DNA of 64,000 bases from Methylobacterium iners. GTDB lineage: Bacteria > Pseudomonadota > Alphaproteobacteria > Rhizobiales > Beijerinckiaceae. Positions 1-8,473 of the stretch are shown piece by piece (within the stretch, counting starts at the first letter, position 1; each line of letters begins with the position of its first letter). The stretch lies in assembly GCF_022179305.1 (NCBI RefSeq), contig NZ_BPQP01000038.1, positions 1-64,000 of the forward strand. Reading direction: 5' to 3'. A program made the translations under genes and the position numbers. The notes under the pieces are model-generated. The model saw only the letters and a program-made list of their open reading frames with translations. It was not told the DNA's origin and searched no databases.

Positions 1-55
1 GCCGCCTGCACACCCATCTCGGCGAGACGCTCGACGAGATGGGTGTGCAGGCGGC
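1..55. repeat. Perfect 21-bp inverted repeat at the window start (fold-back)
   Basis: Bases 1-21 are the exact reverse complement of bases 35-55, with a 13-base loop. Read on the plus strand, codons 3-38 give RLHTHLGETLDE, the expected continuation of the amidohydrolase encoded on the minus strand. The gene's own sense sequence therefore appears in the wrong orientation. A contig-end or chimeric fold-back is the simplest explanation; a tiny natural inversion is possible. Confidence 0.85.
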
Positions 56-746
56 AATCGTGGCGCTCGGCCAGGGCCGCGCTCTCGCGCATCAGCCGCT
101 TGGTCACGTTGAAGGGCGAGCAGGGCGCCAGCCCGATCTGCACCATCGCGCCGGGCGCGGTGTCGTGGAACAGGCGCAGCACGCGCTCGCTGTCCTCCAG
201 GATGGTGTCGTCGTCCTGCGTCAGGCACTCGGGCGGCAGGCCGCCGTCGCGCTCTGACAGGCTCATGGAGCCGCGGGTGATCACTGCGCGGATACCGAGG
301 GCCCGCGCCTCCTCGGCCTGGATGTCGACGGCCTGCTCCAGGCCCTTCGGGAACAGGTAGTGATGATCGCCCGCCGTGGTGCAGCCGGAGAGCAGCAGCT
401 CGGTGTAGGCGAGGCGGGTGGCGAGCCGGAAGGCCTCGGGGGTGAGCTTGTCCCAGACGGTGTAGAGCGCCTTCAGCCAGGGGAAGAGCGGCTTGTTGAT
501 GGCCAGCGGGTGGGCCCGGGTCAGGGTCTGGAAGAAATGGTGATGCGTGTTGACGAGGCCGGGGAGGACGACGTGGCGGGCGGCGTCGAAGGTCTCGTCC
601 ACGGGGCTGGAGGGCTGCCCGCCCGACGCGACAAGCTCGACGATGCGGCTGCCTTCCACCACGATGCCGCCGCCGGCGTCCTCGGCCAGGATGGCGAGCG
701 GCGCACGGAGCCAGAGGCGGGTCGAGACCGATGGGGTGCCTGTCAT
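1..746 (-). CDS. Amidohydrolase, 8-oxoguanine deaminase / hydroxydechloroatrazine ethylaminohydrolase type (C-terminus missing)
   Basis: Metal-dependent cytosolic deaminase of the AtzB/TrzN/8-oxoguanine deaminase branch, which hydrolyses an exocyclic amine from a purine or triazine ring. The start is the ATG at 746. The N-terminal sandwich strands are followed by the metal motif H68-H-H70 in a 'LVNTHHHFFQTLTR' context, and later by 'CTTAGDHHYLFP' and 'CRLHTHL', all typical of the 8-oxoguanine deaminase group. The frame is sound down to about position 35. From there to position 1 the sequence is an inverted copy of itself, so the last dozen residues are not trustworthy and the rest of the enzyme is absent. 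The gene is divergent from the atzG/E/H-like genes, which suggests purine or ureide nitrogen salvage. Substrate is inferred from family only. Confidence 0.88.
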   Translation of the reverse strand, partial: MTGTPSVSTRLWLRAPLAILAEDAGGGIVVEGSRIVELVASGGQPSSPVDETFDAARHVVLPGLVNTHHHFFQTLTRAHPLAINKPLFPWLKALYTVWDKLTPEAFRLATRLAYTELLLSGCTTAGDHHYLFPKGLEQAVDIQAEEARALGIRAVITRGSMSLSERDGGLPPECLTQDDDTILEDSERVLRLFHDTAPGAMVQIGLAPCSPFNVTKRLMRESAALAERHDCRLHTHLVERLAEMGVQA

Positions 747-1027
747 TCCTGCTCCCGGGCCGCAGCCCTCGCGCCACCACCACAAGATACGGACCGCCGG
801 GCGGGGCGGGAAGCACCTCCTGCCGAGGGCCGCTGCTGTTCAGCGGGCCCGCAACGCGGCCAAGCTGCCGAGTCATTAGGCGGGCCTGAACAAAATTTGA
901 GCGCGCATTTCCAGGCCGCCGAGGCCATGCTCAGAGTTTAATCAGGGTGCCGCGCGAGGCGAAGCCTGTCAGTCTCCGCCGCCCCGCCATGTTCCGGCGA
1001 AGCGCCCTCAATCGATCGGGAAGAGCC
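747..1027. other. Divergent intergenic region, no gene seen
   Basis: This is the 281-base spacer between the divergent deaminase and the atzG-like gene. It must hold both promoters, but I see no convincing sigma54 or sigma70 boxes, no hairpin terminator and no plausible small gene. Confidence 0.5.
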
Positions 1028-1225
1028 ATGACCGAGACGCCATTCACCGAGGCCGAGCGCGACGCCTACATCGCTGCCGCCTCCGCCCTGCTCGCACTCC
1101 CGGTCGACCCGACCTGGAAGCCTGCCATCGGCGCGAACCTGACCGTCCTGCGGGCGGCGGCCGAGCTCGTGGCGAGCTTTCCGCTGCCTGAGGAGGTCGA
1201 GGCCGCTCCGATCTTCACGGCGTGA
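1028..1225 (+). CDS. AtzG-like small subunit (DUF4089)
   Basis: A 65-residue protein starting at ATG 1028; a longer reading from 947 has no support. It is mostly helical and has the DUF4089 pattern (acidic N-terminus, 'YIAAASALLALPVDP', 'NLTVLRAAAELVASFPLPEE'). In Pseudomonas ADP, AtzG is an accessory subunit that forms the AtzEG complex with the amidase AtzE, and HpxX plays the same part in Klebsiella purine clusters. Here it sits 7 bases before the amidase gene, so translational coupling and complex formation are likely. The function is inferred from family and position. Confidence 0.85.
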   Translation: MTETPFTEAERDAYIAAASALLALPVDPTWKPAIGANLTVLRAAAELVASFPLPEEVEAAPIFTA

Positions 1226-1232
1226 GGCGGCC

Positions 1233-2639
1233 ATGACCGATCCAACACCTGATCCGAGCATGATGTCGGCCGCTGCGATCGCCGCCGCCTTCCGGGAAGG
1301 ACGGCTCGGCGCCCGCACGGTCGTCGCCGCGACGCTGGAGCGGATCGGCCGGGTCGATCCGGCGGTCAACGCCTTCACCGACGTGCTGGCCGAGCGTGCC
1401 CTCGCCCGCGCCCACACGCTCGATGCCGCCCGTGCCAGGGGCGAGCCCCTGGGCCCGCTCGCCGGCGTGCCCTTCGCGGCGAAGAACCTCGTCGACATCG
1501 CCGGCCTGCCGACCCGAGCGGGCGCGAAGATCAACCGCGAGCGGGCGCCGGCCGAGCGCGACGGCGCGGTGGTGCGCCGGATGGAGGCGGCGGGCGCGAT
1601 CCTGGTGGGCGCCCTCAACATGGGCGAGTACGCCTACGATTTCACGGGCGAGAACATCCACGACGGCCCGACGCGCAACCCGCACGACCTCGGCCACATG
1701 GCGGGCGGCTCGTCCGGCGGCTCGGGCGCCGCGGTCGGCGCCGGGCTCGTGCCGATCGCGCTCGGCTCCGACACCAACGGCTCGATCCGGGTGCCCGCCG
1801 CCTTCTGCGGCTGCTTCGGGCTGAAGCCCACCTACGGCCGGCTGACCCGAGCGGGCAGCTTCCCCTTCGTGGGGAGCCTCGATCATCTCGGCCCGCTCGC
1901 CCGCAGCGTCGCCGATCTCGCGCTCGCCTACGACGCCATGCAGGGGCTGGACCCGGACGACCCCGTGGCGGCCGAGGGTCCGCCCGAGCCGGTGCTGCCC
2001 CGTCTCGAGGACGGCATCGAGGGCTATCGCATCGCCGTGGCCGGCGGCTACTTCGCCCGCGGCGGCGATCCGGAGGCCTTCGAGGCGGTGGAGCGGGTGG
2101 CACGCGGGCTCGGCTGCACGCGCCGCGTCGAGATCGCAGAGGCGGCCCGGGCGCGGGCCGCCGCCTACCTGATCACCGCAGCGGAAGGAGCCGCCCTCCA
2201 CCTCGACCGGCTGCGCACGCGCGCCGCCGATTTCGACCCGGCGGTGCGCGACCGCCTCATCGCGGGCGCCATGATTCCCGCGCCCTGGATCGACCGGGCG
2301 CAGCGCTTCCGCCGCTGGTACCGCACGGCCTTCCTCGACCTGTTCGGGGAGGTCGACGCCATCCTCGCGCCGACGGCGCCGTGCCGGGCGCCGAAGGGCG
2401 GCCAGACCCACTTCGTCCTCGACGGCGTCACCCTGCCGGTGCGGGCCAATGTCGGCGTCTTCACGCAGCCGATCTCCTTCATCGGCCTGCCGGTGGTGGC
2501 CGTGCCGGTGCGCGTGGACGCCGGCCTGCCGCTCGGCGTCCAGGTCATCGCCGCGCCCTGGCGGGAGGAGGTGGCCCTGCGCATCGCCCGCCGGCTCGAG
2601 CGCGACGGCATCGTCGACGCAACGCCGGCCGTCCTGTGA
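1233..2639 (+). CDS. AtzE-family amidase (1-carboxybiuret hydrolase-like)
   Basis: Amidase-signature enzyme of 468 residues. The Ser-cisSer-Lys triad is visible as Lys84 ('FAAKNLVD'), Ser160 in 'GGSSGGSGA' and nucleophile Ser184 in 'DTNGSIR'. AtzE with AtzG hydrolyses 1-carboxybiuret to 1,3-dicarboxyurea in cyanuric-acid breakdown, and homologues named HpxY or AtzE are common in purine/ureide clusters. The gene lies between atzG-like and atzH-like genes and upstream of the urea transporter, which supports a substrate related to carboxylated urea. A glutamyl-tRNA amidotransferase role is unlikely because gatC and gatB are absent and the DUF4089 partner is present. Confidence 0.9.
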   Translation: MTDPTPDPSMMSAAAIAAAFREGRLGARTVVAATLERIGRVDPAVNAFTDVLAERALARAHTLDAARARGEPLGPLAGVPFAAKNLVDIAGLPTRAGAKINRERAPAERDGAVVRRMEAAGAILVGALNMGEYAYDFTGENIHDGPTRNPHDLGHMAGGSSGGSGAAVGAGLVPIALGSDTNGSIRVPAAFCGCFGLKPTYGRLTRAGSFPFVGSLDHLGPLARSVADLALAYDAMQGLDPDDPVAAEGPPEPVLPRLEDGIEGYRIAVAGGYFARGGDPEAFEAVERVARGLGCTRRVEIAEAARARAAAYLITAAEGAALHLDRLRTRAADFDPAVRDRLIAGAMIPAPWIDRAQRFRRWYRTAFLDLFGEVDAILAPTAPCRAPKGGQTHFVLDGVTLPVRANVGVFTQPISFIGLPVVAVPVRVDAGLPLGVQVIAAPWREEVALRIARRLERDGIVDATPAVL

Positions 2640-2650
2640 GCGGGCCCGAC

Positions 2651-3040
2651 ATGAACATGCCCGAGGTCGATCTGCCCGAGGTCAAGGCCGAGGTGGAGGC
2701 GGCCTTCGCGGCCTACGAGGCGGCCCTCGTCGGCAACGACGTCGCCACCCTGGAAGCCCTGTTCCACGACGATCCCCGCACGATCCGTTACGGCGCGGCG
2801 GAGAACCTCTACGGCATGGAGGCGATCCGCGCCTTCCGCCGCGCGCGCTCGCCCGTCGGCCTCGCCCGAACGCTGTCAGACACCGTGATCACGACCTATG
2901 GCCGCGACTTTGCCGTCGCCATGACCCTGTTCACCCGCGAGGGCAGCCCGGGCCGGATCGGGCGCCAGAGCCAGACCTGGGTGCGCTTCCCCGGCGGCTG
3001 GCGGGTCGTCGCCGCCCATGTGAGCGTGATCGAGGGCTGA
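2651..3040 (+). CDS. AtzH/HpxZ-like protein (DUF3225, SnoaL/NTF2 fold)
   Basis: A protein of 129 residues beginning at ATG 2651, 11 bases after the amidase stop. It has the NTF2-like pattern of DUF3225: 'VEAAFAAYEAALVGNDVATLEALF', 'TIRYGAAENLYGMEAIRAFRRAR', and a C-terminal 'QTWVRFPGGWRVVAAHVS'. AtzH of Pseudomonas ADP converts 1,3-dicarboxyurea to allophanate, and HpxZ is the counterpart in Klebsiella. Its position directly after atzG- and atzE-like genes completes the conserved trio. No allophanate hydrolase or urease gene lies in the window, so the end of the pathway must be elsewhere. Confidence 0.86.
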   Translation: MNMPEVDLPEVKAEVEAAFAAYEAALVGNDVATLEALFHDDPRTIRYGAAENLYGMEAIRAFRRARSPVGLARTLSDTVITTYGRDFAVAMTLFTREGSPGRIGRQSQTWVRFPGGWRVVAAHVSVIEG

Positions 3041-3057
3041 CGAGGGCATCCCACGGC

Positions 3058-3073
3058 TGGCGCACGGCTTGCA
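3058..3073 (+). promoter_or_regulatory. Sigma54 (-24/-12) promoter for urtA
   Basis: The sequence TGGCGCACGGCTTGCA fits the -24/-12 consensus (TGGCAC-N5-TTGCW) with one mismatch and exact GG-N10-GC spacing (GG 3059-3060, GC 3071-3072). It lies 38 bases before the urtA start, just after the atzH-like stop. Urea uptake genes are commonly under nitrogen control, so NtrC-dependent transcription is expected. I did not find a clear NtrC dyad upstream. Confidence 0.75.
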
Positions 3074-3110
3074 TACAAGCCGGCGTCATAACAGCCGCAA
3101 GGGGCGAGAC

Positions 3111-4391
3111 ATGTCGAAGACGGGATGGCGTAGCTGGGGCGCGGCGGCGCTGATCGCGGGCGGGCTGGCCGCAGGGCCGGCACGGGCGCAGGAGACGATC
3201 AAGATCGGTGTCCTGCATTCCCTCTCGGGCACGATGGCGATCTCCGAGACGACGCTCAAGGACGCCATGCTCATGCTCATCGACGAGCAGAACAGACGAG
3301 GCGGCGTGCTGGGCAAGAAGCTCGAGGCGGTGGTGGTCGACCCGGCCTCCAACTGGCCGCTCTTCGCCGAGAAGGCCCGCGAGCTCATCGCCAAGGACAA
3401 GGTCTCGGCGGTGTTCGGCTGCTGGACCAGCGTCTCGCGCAAGTCGGTGCTGCCGGTCTTCAAGGAGCTCGACTCGCTGCTGTTCTACCCGGTCCAGTAC
3501 GAGGGCGAGGAGAGCGAGCGGAACGTGTTCTACACGGGCGCCGCGCCCAACCAGCAGGCCATCCCTGCCGTCGACTACCTGATCAAGGAAGAGAACGTCC
3601 AGCGCTGGGTGCTGGAGGGGACGGACTACGTCTATCCCCGCACCACCAACAAGATCCTCGAAGCCTACCTGAAGTCCAAGGGCGTGAAGCCCGAGGACAT
3701 CTCGATCAACTACACGCCCTTCGGCCAGTCCGACTGGCAGACCCGCGTCGCGGCGATCAAGAGCTTCGGCTCGGCCGGCAAGAAGACGGCCGTGGTCTCG
3801 ACCATCAACGGCGACGCCAACGTCCCCTTCTACAAGGAGCTCGCCAACCAGGGCATCAAGGCCATCGACATCCCCGTCGTCGCCTTCTCGGTGGGCGAGG
3901 AGGAACTCGCCGGTATCGACACCAAGCCGCTTGTCGGCCACCTCGCGGCCTGGAACTACTTCCAGTCGATCGAGACGCCCGAGAACAAGGCCTTCATCGA
4001 TAAATGGCGCGCCTTCACCAAGAACGCCAAGCGCGTGACCAACGACCCCATGGAGGCCCATTACGTCGGCTTCAACATGTGGGTGAAGGCGGTGGAGAAG
4101 GCGGGCTCGGCCGAGCCCGGCAAGGTCATCGCCGCGCTGCCGGGCATCAAGCAGCCGAACCTCACGGGCGGCGTCTCGGAGATGCTCGCCAACCACCACA
4201 TCACGAAGCCGGTCTTCATCGGCGAGATCAAGGACAACGGTCAGTTCGACGTCGTCTTCAAGACCGAGGAGCTGATCCCCGGCGAGGCCTGGTCCAAGCA
4301 GCTCGACGGCTCGAAGGATCTCGAGGCCGACTGGGTCAAGCTCAACTGCGGCAACTACAACACCAAGACCAAGAAGTGCGGCGGCGCGTAG
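3111..4391 (+). CDS. urtA: Urea ABC transporter, urea-binding protein UrtA
   Basis: Periplasmic binding protein of 426 residues that captures urea for the UrtBCDE importer. The start is ATG 3111, preceded by an AG-rich Shine-Dalgarno; an upstream in-frame ATG at 3069 lies in the promoter. The signal peptide is cleaved after 'ARA' (about residue 26) and the mature protein opens with 'QETIKIGVLHSLSGTMAISE', the family hallmark. 'FGCWTSVSRKSVLPVF' and 'LFYPVQYEGEES' are further UrtA signatures that separate it from branched-chain amino-acid binding proteins. It is the first gene of urtABCDE. Confidence 0.97.
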   Translation: MSKTGWRSWGAAALIAGGLAAGPARAQETIKIGVLHSLSGTMAISETTLKDAMLMLIDEQNRRGGVLGKKLEAVVVDPASNWPLFAEKARELIAKDKVSAVFGCWTSVSRKSVLPVFKELDSLLFYPVQYEGEESERNVFYTGAAPNQQAIPAVDYLIKEENVQRWVLEGTDYVYPRTTNKILEAYLKSKGVKPEDISINYTPFGQSDWQTRVAAIKSFGSAGKKTAVVSTINGDANVPFYKELANQGIKAIDIPVVAFSVGEEELAGIDTKPLVGHLAAWNYFQSIETPENKAFIDKWRAFTKNAKRVTNDPMEAHYVGFNMWVKAVEKAGSAEPGKVIAALPGIKQPNLTGGVSEMLANHHITKPVFIGEIKDNGQFDVVFKTEELIPGEAWSKQLDGSKDLEADWVKLNCGNYNTKTKKCGGA

Positions 4392-4401
4392 CGCCCTCGT
4401 C

Positions 4402-4500
4402 CCCTCCCCCTTGTGGGGAGGGGTAGGGGTGGCTGGGCGACCCTCTGCGGAGCCCAGCGGAACCACCCCCACCTCCAACTCCTCCCCACAAGGGGGAGGA
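4402..4500. repeat. Imperfect long inverted repeat between urtA and urtB
   Basis: The arm at 4403-4434 (CCTCCCCCTTGTGGGGAGG followed by a GGGGTGG run) is mirrored by 4463-4500 with a few mismatches, and each arm has an internal dyad. This layout is typical of dispersed intergenic palindromes in Rhizobiales. In the transcript it would form a long hairpin that could lower urtB expression relative to the abundant binding protein. That effect is inferred. Confidence 0.75.
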
Positions 4501-4526
4501 GAGACCCGCGCGAGCGCCGAGGTCCC

Positions 4527-6113
4527 ATGATCCGCCTCCTCGTCTATCTCCTCCTGGCGCTCGCCTTCGCCGGCCCGGTCCGCGCCCAATCGCCGGCCGA
4601 CGCCGCCTACACCCGGCTCGCGAGCGACAGCTACGCCGAGATCGAGGCAAGCATCGTTGGGCTGGCCGCGAGCGGCGACCCGCGCACGGCGCCCGTGATC
4701 CAGGCCCTCGCCGAGGGCCGACTGTTCTACCGCCCCGCCGACAAGGCGCTGTTCGTGAAGCAGGGCGACGCGGTGACCGACGCCCGTACCGGCGTACCGG
4801 CTCCCGCGACCGAGGGGCTGAAGCCGGTTCGCGCCAACAACAAGGTCCGGCGCGCCCTCGACTCCGCGCTGGGCACCCTGAACCTGCTCGCCCCCGACCC
4901 GGGCAAGCGCCGCGAGGCCGCCGAGGCGGTCTTCAAGGCCCGCGACGCCACCGTGCTGCCGGCGCTCGAGGCGGCGCTTTCCCGCGAGACCGATGCGGGC
5001 GTGAAGCGCACCCTGCAGGAGGCCCGCGCGGCCGTCGTGCTGGCCAAGCCCGGCAGTACGGAAGCCGATCGGCTCGCGGCGGTGGCCACGATCCAGGGCC
5101 GGGCCGACGGCGATGCCATGGGCATCCTGCGCGCCCTCTCCGCCGACCCGAGCGCGGCGGTCCAGGCCGCGGCCGCCAAGGGCGTCGCCGCGATCGAGAC
5201 GCGGCTCGCCCTGATCGCGGGCGCCTCGAACGTCTGGTACGGGATCTCGCTGGGCTCCGTGCTCCTGCTCGCCGCGATCGGCCTTGCGATCACCTTCGGC
5301 GTGATGGGCATCATCAACATGGCGCATGGCGAGATGGTCATGCTGGGCGCCTACACGACCTTCCTCGTCCAGGAGGCGATCCGCGCCCACGCGCCCGGCC
5401 TGTTCGAATTCTCGCTGGCCATCGCGATCCCCGCCGCCTTCCTCGTGGGCGGCGGCGTCGGCGTCGGTATCGAGCGCCTCGTGATCCGCCACCTCTACGG
5501 GCGGCCGCTGGAGACGCTGCTCGCCACCTTCGGCATCAGCCTGATCCTGCAGCAGACCGTCCGCTCGATCTTCGGCCCGACCAACCGCGAGGTCGGCGCG
5601 CCGCAATTCATGACCGGCGCCTTCGACCTGTTCGGCCTCTCCATCACCTGGGGCCGGTTCTGGATCGTGGTCTTCGCGCTGGCCGTGTTCTTCGGCCTCA
5701 TGTTCGTGCTGCGAAGGACCTCGTTCGGCCTCAAGACCCGGGCGGTCACCCAGAACCGGCGCATGGCCGCGGCCATGGGCATCCGCACGCCGTGGGTCGA
5801 CGCGCTGACCTTCGGCCTGGGCTCCGGCATCGCCGGCATTGCCGGCGTCGCGCTCTCGCAGATCGACAACGTCTCGCCCAATCTCGGCCAGGGCTACATC
5901 ATTGATTCCTTCCTCGTCGTGGTCTTCGGCGGCGTCGGCAGCCTCTGGGGCACGCTGGTGGCCGCGCTCTCGATCGGCGTCGCGAACAAGTTCCTCGAAC
6001 CCTATGCCGGGGCGGTGCTCGCCAAGATCCTGCTCCTCGTCTTCATCATCCTGTTCATCCAGAAGCGTCCGCGGGGGCTCTTCGCCCTCAAGGGCCGCTC
6101 GGTGGAGGCGTGA
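4527..6113 (+). CDS. urtB: Urea ABC transporter permease UrtB
   Basis: Inner-membrane permease of 528 residues from ATG 4527. It has a signal-like N-terminus ('ALAFAGPVRAQ'), then a soluble alanine-rich helical region of about 200 residues that UrtB proteins carry but LivH lacks, and then a LivH-type membrane domain beginning near 'NVWYGISLGSVLLLAAIG'. 'GVMGIINMAHGEMVMLGAY' and 'VVFGGVGSLWGTLVAA' are conserved permease motifs. It pairs with UrtC as the channel, powered by UrtD and UrtE. Its stop overlaps the urtC start. Confidence 0.96.
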   Translation: MIRLLVYLLLALAFAGPVRAQSPADAAYTRLASDSYAEIEASIVGLAASGDPRTAPVIQALAEGRLFYRPADKALFVKQGDAVTDARTGVPAPATEGLKPVRANNKVRRALDSALGTLNLLAPDPGKRREAAEAVFKARDATVLPALEAALSRETDAGVKRTLQEARAAVVLAKPGSTEADRLAAVATIQGRADGDAMGILRALSADPSAAVQAAAAKGVAAIETRLALIAGASNVWYGISLGSVLLLAAIGLAITFGVMGIINMAHGEMVMLGAYTTFLVQEAIRAHAPGLFEFSLAIAIPAAFLVGGGVGVGIERLVIRHLYGRPLETLLATFGISLILQQTVRSIFGPTNREVGAPQFMTGAFDLFGLSITWGRFWIVVFALAVFFGLMFVLRRTSFGLKTRAVTQNRRMAAAMGIRTPWVDALTFGLGSGIAGIAGVALSQIDNVSPNLGQGYIIDSFLVVVFGGVGSLWGTLVAALSIGVANKFLEPYAGAVLAKILLLVFIILFIQKRPRGLFALKGRSVEA

Positions 6114-7285
6114 GCATGGCACCGCGCACCCCGCTCCTGGCGATGATCGACACCAAGGGCTGGATCTTCCTCGGCGTGCTGCTGGCCGTGTGCCTCATCG
6201 TGCCGCTGTTCAACCTCGCGGTGCCGCCGGGCTCGCCCCTGCACGTGCCGACCTACGTCGTCTCGCTGCTCGGGAAATACCTCTGCTACGCCCTGCTGGC
6301 GCTGAGCCTCGACCTCGTCTGGGGCTACGGCGGCATCCTCTCGCTCGGCCACGGCGCCTTCTTCGGGCTCGGCGGCTACGCCATGGGCATGTACCTGATG
6401 CGCCAGATCGGCCCACGCGGCGTCTACGGCCACCCGGTCCTGCCCGATTTCATGGTGTTCCTGAACTACAAGGAACTGCCCTGGTACTGGCTCGGCTTCG
6501 ACTTCTTTCCCTTTGCCGCGCTCATGGTGCTGCTCGTGCCGGGCCTGCTCGGCTTCCTGTTCGGCTGGCTCGCCTTCCGCTCGCGGGTGACGGGGGTCTA
6601 CCTCTCGATCATCACGCAGGCGATGACCTACGCCCTGATGCTCGCCTTCTTCCGCAACGACATGGGCCTGGGCGGCAACAACGGCCTCACCGACTTCAAG
6701 GACATCTTAGACTTCAACGTGCAGGCGCAGGGCGTGCGCGTGACGCTGTTCGTTCTGACGGCCGTGGCGCTGGCGCTCGGCTACCTGATCGCCCGCTTCA
6801 TGACCGTCTCGGCCTACGGCAAGATCCTCGTTGCCATCCGCGATGCCGAGCCGCGCACCCGCTTCCTCGGCTACCGCCCGCACCATTACAAGGCGCTGGC
6901 CTTCACCGTCTCGGCCATGATGGCGGGCGTCGCCGGCGCCCTCTACGTGCCGCAGGTCGGCATCATCAACCCGTCCGAGTTCACGCCGACGAACTCGATC
7001 GAGGCCGTGATCTGGGTGGCGGTGGGCGGCCGCGGCACCTTGGTCGGGGCGGCGCTCGGCGCCGTGCTCATCAACTACGCCAAGACGCTGCTCACCGGCG
7101 CCATGCCGGAGGCCTGGCTCTTCGCGCTGGGCGCGCTCTTCGTCCTCGTCACCCTGTTCCTGCCCCAGGGGATCGTCGGAACGCTGATCGCCAGGCTCGG
7201 CGACCGCAAGGCGAGGATCGCCGCCCGTCTGCCGCCAGAGCCCGACATCCCGCCGCGCCTCCTCGAAGAGGGGAGGGGCTCGTGA
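6110..7285 (+). CDS. urtC: Urea ABC transporter permease UrtC
   Basis: LivM-type permease of 391 residues, second channel half of the urea importer. The GTG at 6110 overlaps the urtB TGA (GTGA); an ATG at 6116 is an alternative start. Multiple membrane helices are evident, with 'LDLVWGYGGILSLGHGAFFGLGGYAMG' and 'GGNNGLTDFKDI' as family features, and 'WVAVGGRGTLVGAALGAVLINY' near the C-terminus. Overlaps at both ends indicate translational coupling. Confidence 0.96.
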   Translation: MSMAPRTPLLAMIDTKGWIFLGVLLAVCLIVPLFNLAVPPGSPLHVPTYVVSLLGKYLCYALLALSLDLVWGYGGILSLGHGAFFGLGGYAMGMYLMRQIGPRGVYGHPVLPDFMVFLNYKELPWYWLGFDFFPFAALMVLLVPGLLGFLFGWLAFRSRVTGVYLSIITQAMTYALMLAFFRNDMGLGGNNGLTDFKDILDFNVQAQGVRVTLFVLTAVALALGYLIARFMTVSAYGKILVAIRDAEPRTRFLGYRPHHYKALAFTVSAMMAGVAGALYVPQVGIINPSEFTPTNSIEAVIWVAVGGRGTLVGAALGAVLINYAKTLLTGAMPEAWLFALGALFVLVTLFLPQGIVGTLIARLGDRKARIAARLPPEPDIPPRLLEEGRGS

Positions 7286-8088
7286 GCGCCGCCCTCGCCC
7301 TCGCGGAGGCGTCGTCCACCTCGCCCGGTCCCGCCGGCGCGAAGCGGCTGACCAACGCGCTTCTCTACCTCGACGACGTCCGCGTCACCTTCGACGGTTA
7401 TCGGGCTCTGCGCGGCCTCTCGCTGACCCTCGGGCGCGGCGAGATGCGCGCCATCATCGGCCCGAACGGCGCCGGCAAGACCACGATGATGGATGTCATC
7501 ACCGGCAAGACCCGGCCCGACACCGGCACCGCCGTGTTCGACGGCGTGCACGACCTGACCACGCTCGACGAGGCGACGATCGCCGATCTTGGCATCGGCC
7601 GGAAGTTCCAGAAGCCGACGGTGTTCGAGAGCCATACGGTGGCCGACAACATCCTGCTGGCGTTGAAAGGTCCGCGCCGGGCCTTCCCGTCCCTGTTCGG
7701 CTGGCGCAACCGGGTCGAGGCCGAGCGGATCGACGACATCCTGCGCATCGTCGGACTCGTGCCGCACCGGGCGCGGCCCGCCGCGGATCTCTCCCACGGC
7801 CAGAAGCAATGGCTCGAGATCGGCATGCTGCTCGCGCAGGACCCCAAGCTCCTCCTCGTCGACGAGCCCGTTGCCGGCATGACGGACGCCGAGACCGAGG
7901 AGACCGCCAAGCTCCTGCGCGAGATCGCCAAGGACCACGCCGTCGTCGTCATCGAGCACGACATGCACTTCGTGCGGGCGCTCGAATGCCGGGTGACCTG
8001 CCTGCACGAGGGCGCCGCGCTCGCCGAGGGCTCGATCGACGCGGTCTCCGCCGACCCGCGGGTGGTCGAAGTGTATCTCGGGCGATGA
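7282..8088 (+). CDS. urtD: Urea ABC transporter ATP-binding protein UrtD
   Basis: ATPase of 268 residues that energises urea import at the cytosolic membrane face. The GTG start overlaps the urtC stop. Walker A 'GPNGAGKTT', signature 'LSHGQKQWLEIG' and Walker B 'LLLVDEPVAGM' are present, the signature reading SHGQK as is usual for UrtD. 'KFQKPTVFE' before the helical domain is also characteristic of the LivG/UrtD group. The next gene, urtE, follows only after a repeat-rich gap of 385 bases. Confidence 0.96.
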   Translation: MSAALALAEASSTSPGPAGAKRLTNALLYLDDVRVTFDGYRALRGLSLTLGRGEMRAIIGPNGAGKTTMMDVITGKTRPDTGTAVFDGVHDLTTLDEATIADLGIGRKFQKPTVFESHTVADNILLALKGPRRAFPSLFGWRNRVEAERIDDILRIVGLVPHRARPAADLSHGQKQWLEIGMLLAQDPKLLLVDEPVAGMTDAETEETAKLLREIAKDHAVVVIEHDMHFVRALECRVTCLHEGAALAEGSIDAVSADPRVVEVYLGR

Positions 8089-8473
8089 CGCTGGCGGATC
8101 GCACCATTCCTGGGCGTTTCGAGCGCGGGTCCCCTCTCCGTGAAGGAGAGGGACGGGGTGAGGTGTGTGAGTTTTCCAGAGAAGGCGCCCTTACGCGGAC
8201 GGGTGGAGCGCAGCGGAACCCGATCCGGGGCCCAGCGCGGGAAGCCGCGAAGCGTCCGACCCTTGGCGCTATCCATGGAGAGCCGCTGCCGCGGCTGGTC
8301 ATTGGCTGGATCCCGGATCGCCTTCCGCTGGCGCTCCAGGCGTCCGGGAAAGGGCGGCGGAGATCGGGTGATCCGTCCGGAGAGGTCCTACACCTCACCC
8401 CAACCCTCTCCTTCCAGGAGAGGGGGCCGGGCGCGGCGCGGCCCATCGAGTTCGCCACCAGGGGACGACCGCG
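8089..8473. repeat. Repeat-rich spacer inside the urt operon, MITE-like palindrome
   Basis: This 385-base gap holds two outer arms, about 8130-8170 and 8387-8428, that are imperfect reverse complements. Each arm contains its own CCTCTCC...GGAGAGG dyad followed by a GGGGTGAGGTGT run. About 215 bases lie between them without a credible coding frame. The organisation (terminal inverted repeats, no transposase) suggests a MITE-like dispersed element inserted between urtD and urtE. A related half-arm lies near 11811-11832. Confidence 0.65.

Noticed and set aside
2931-6122. Very long minus-strand open frame opposite urtA and urtB
   Set aside because: It is a shadow of the GC-rich urt genes: composition is His/Asp/Arg/Gly-rich without any domain, and the plus strand carries well-known proteins.
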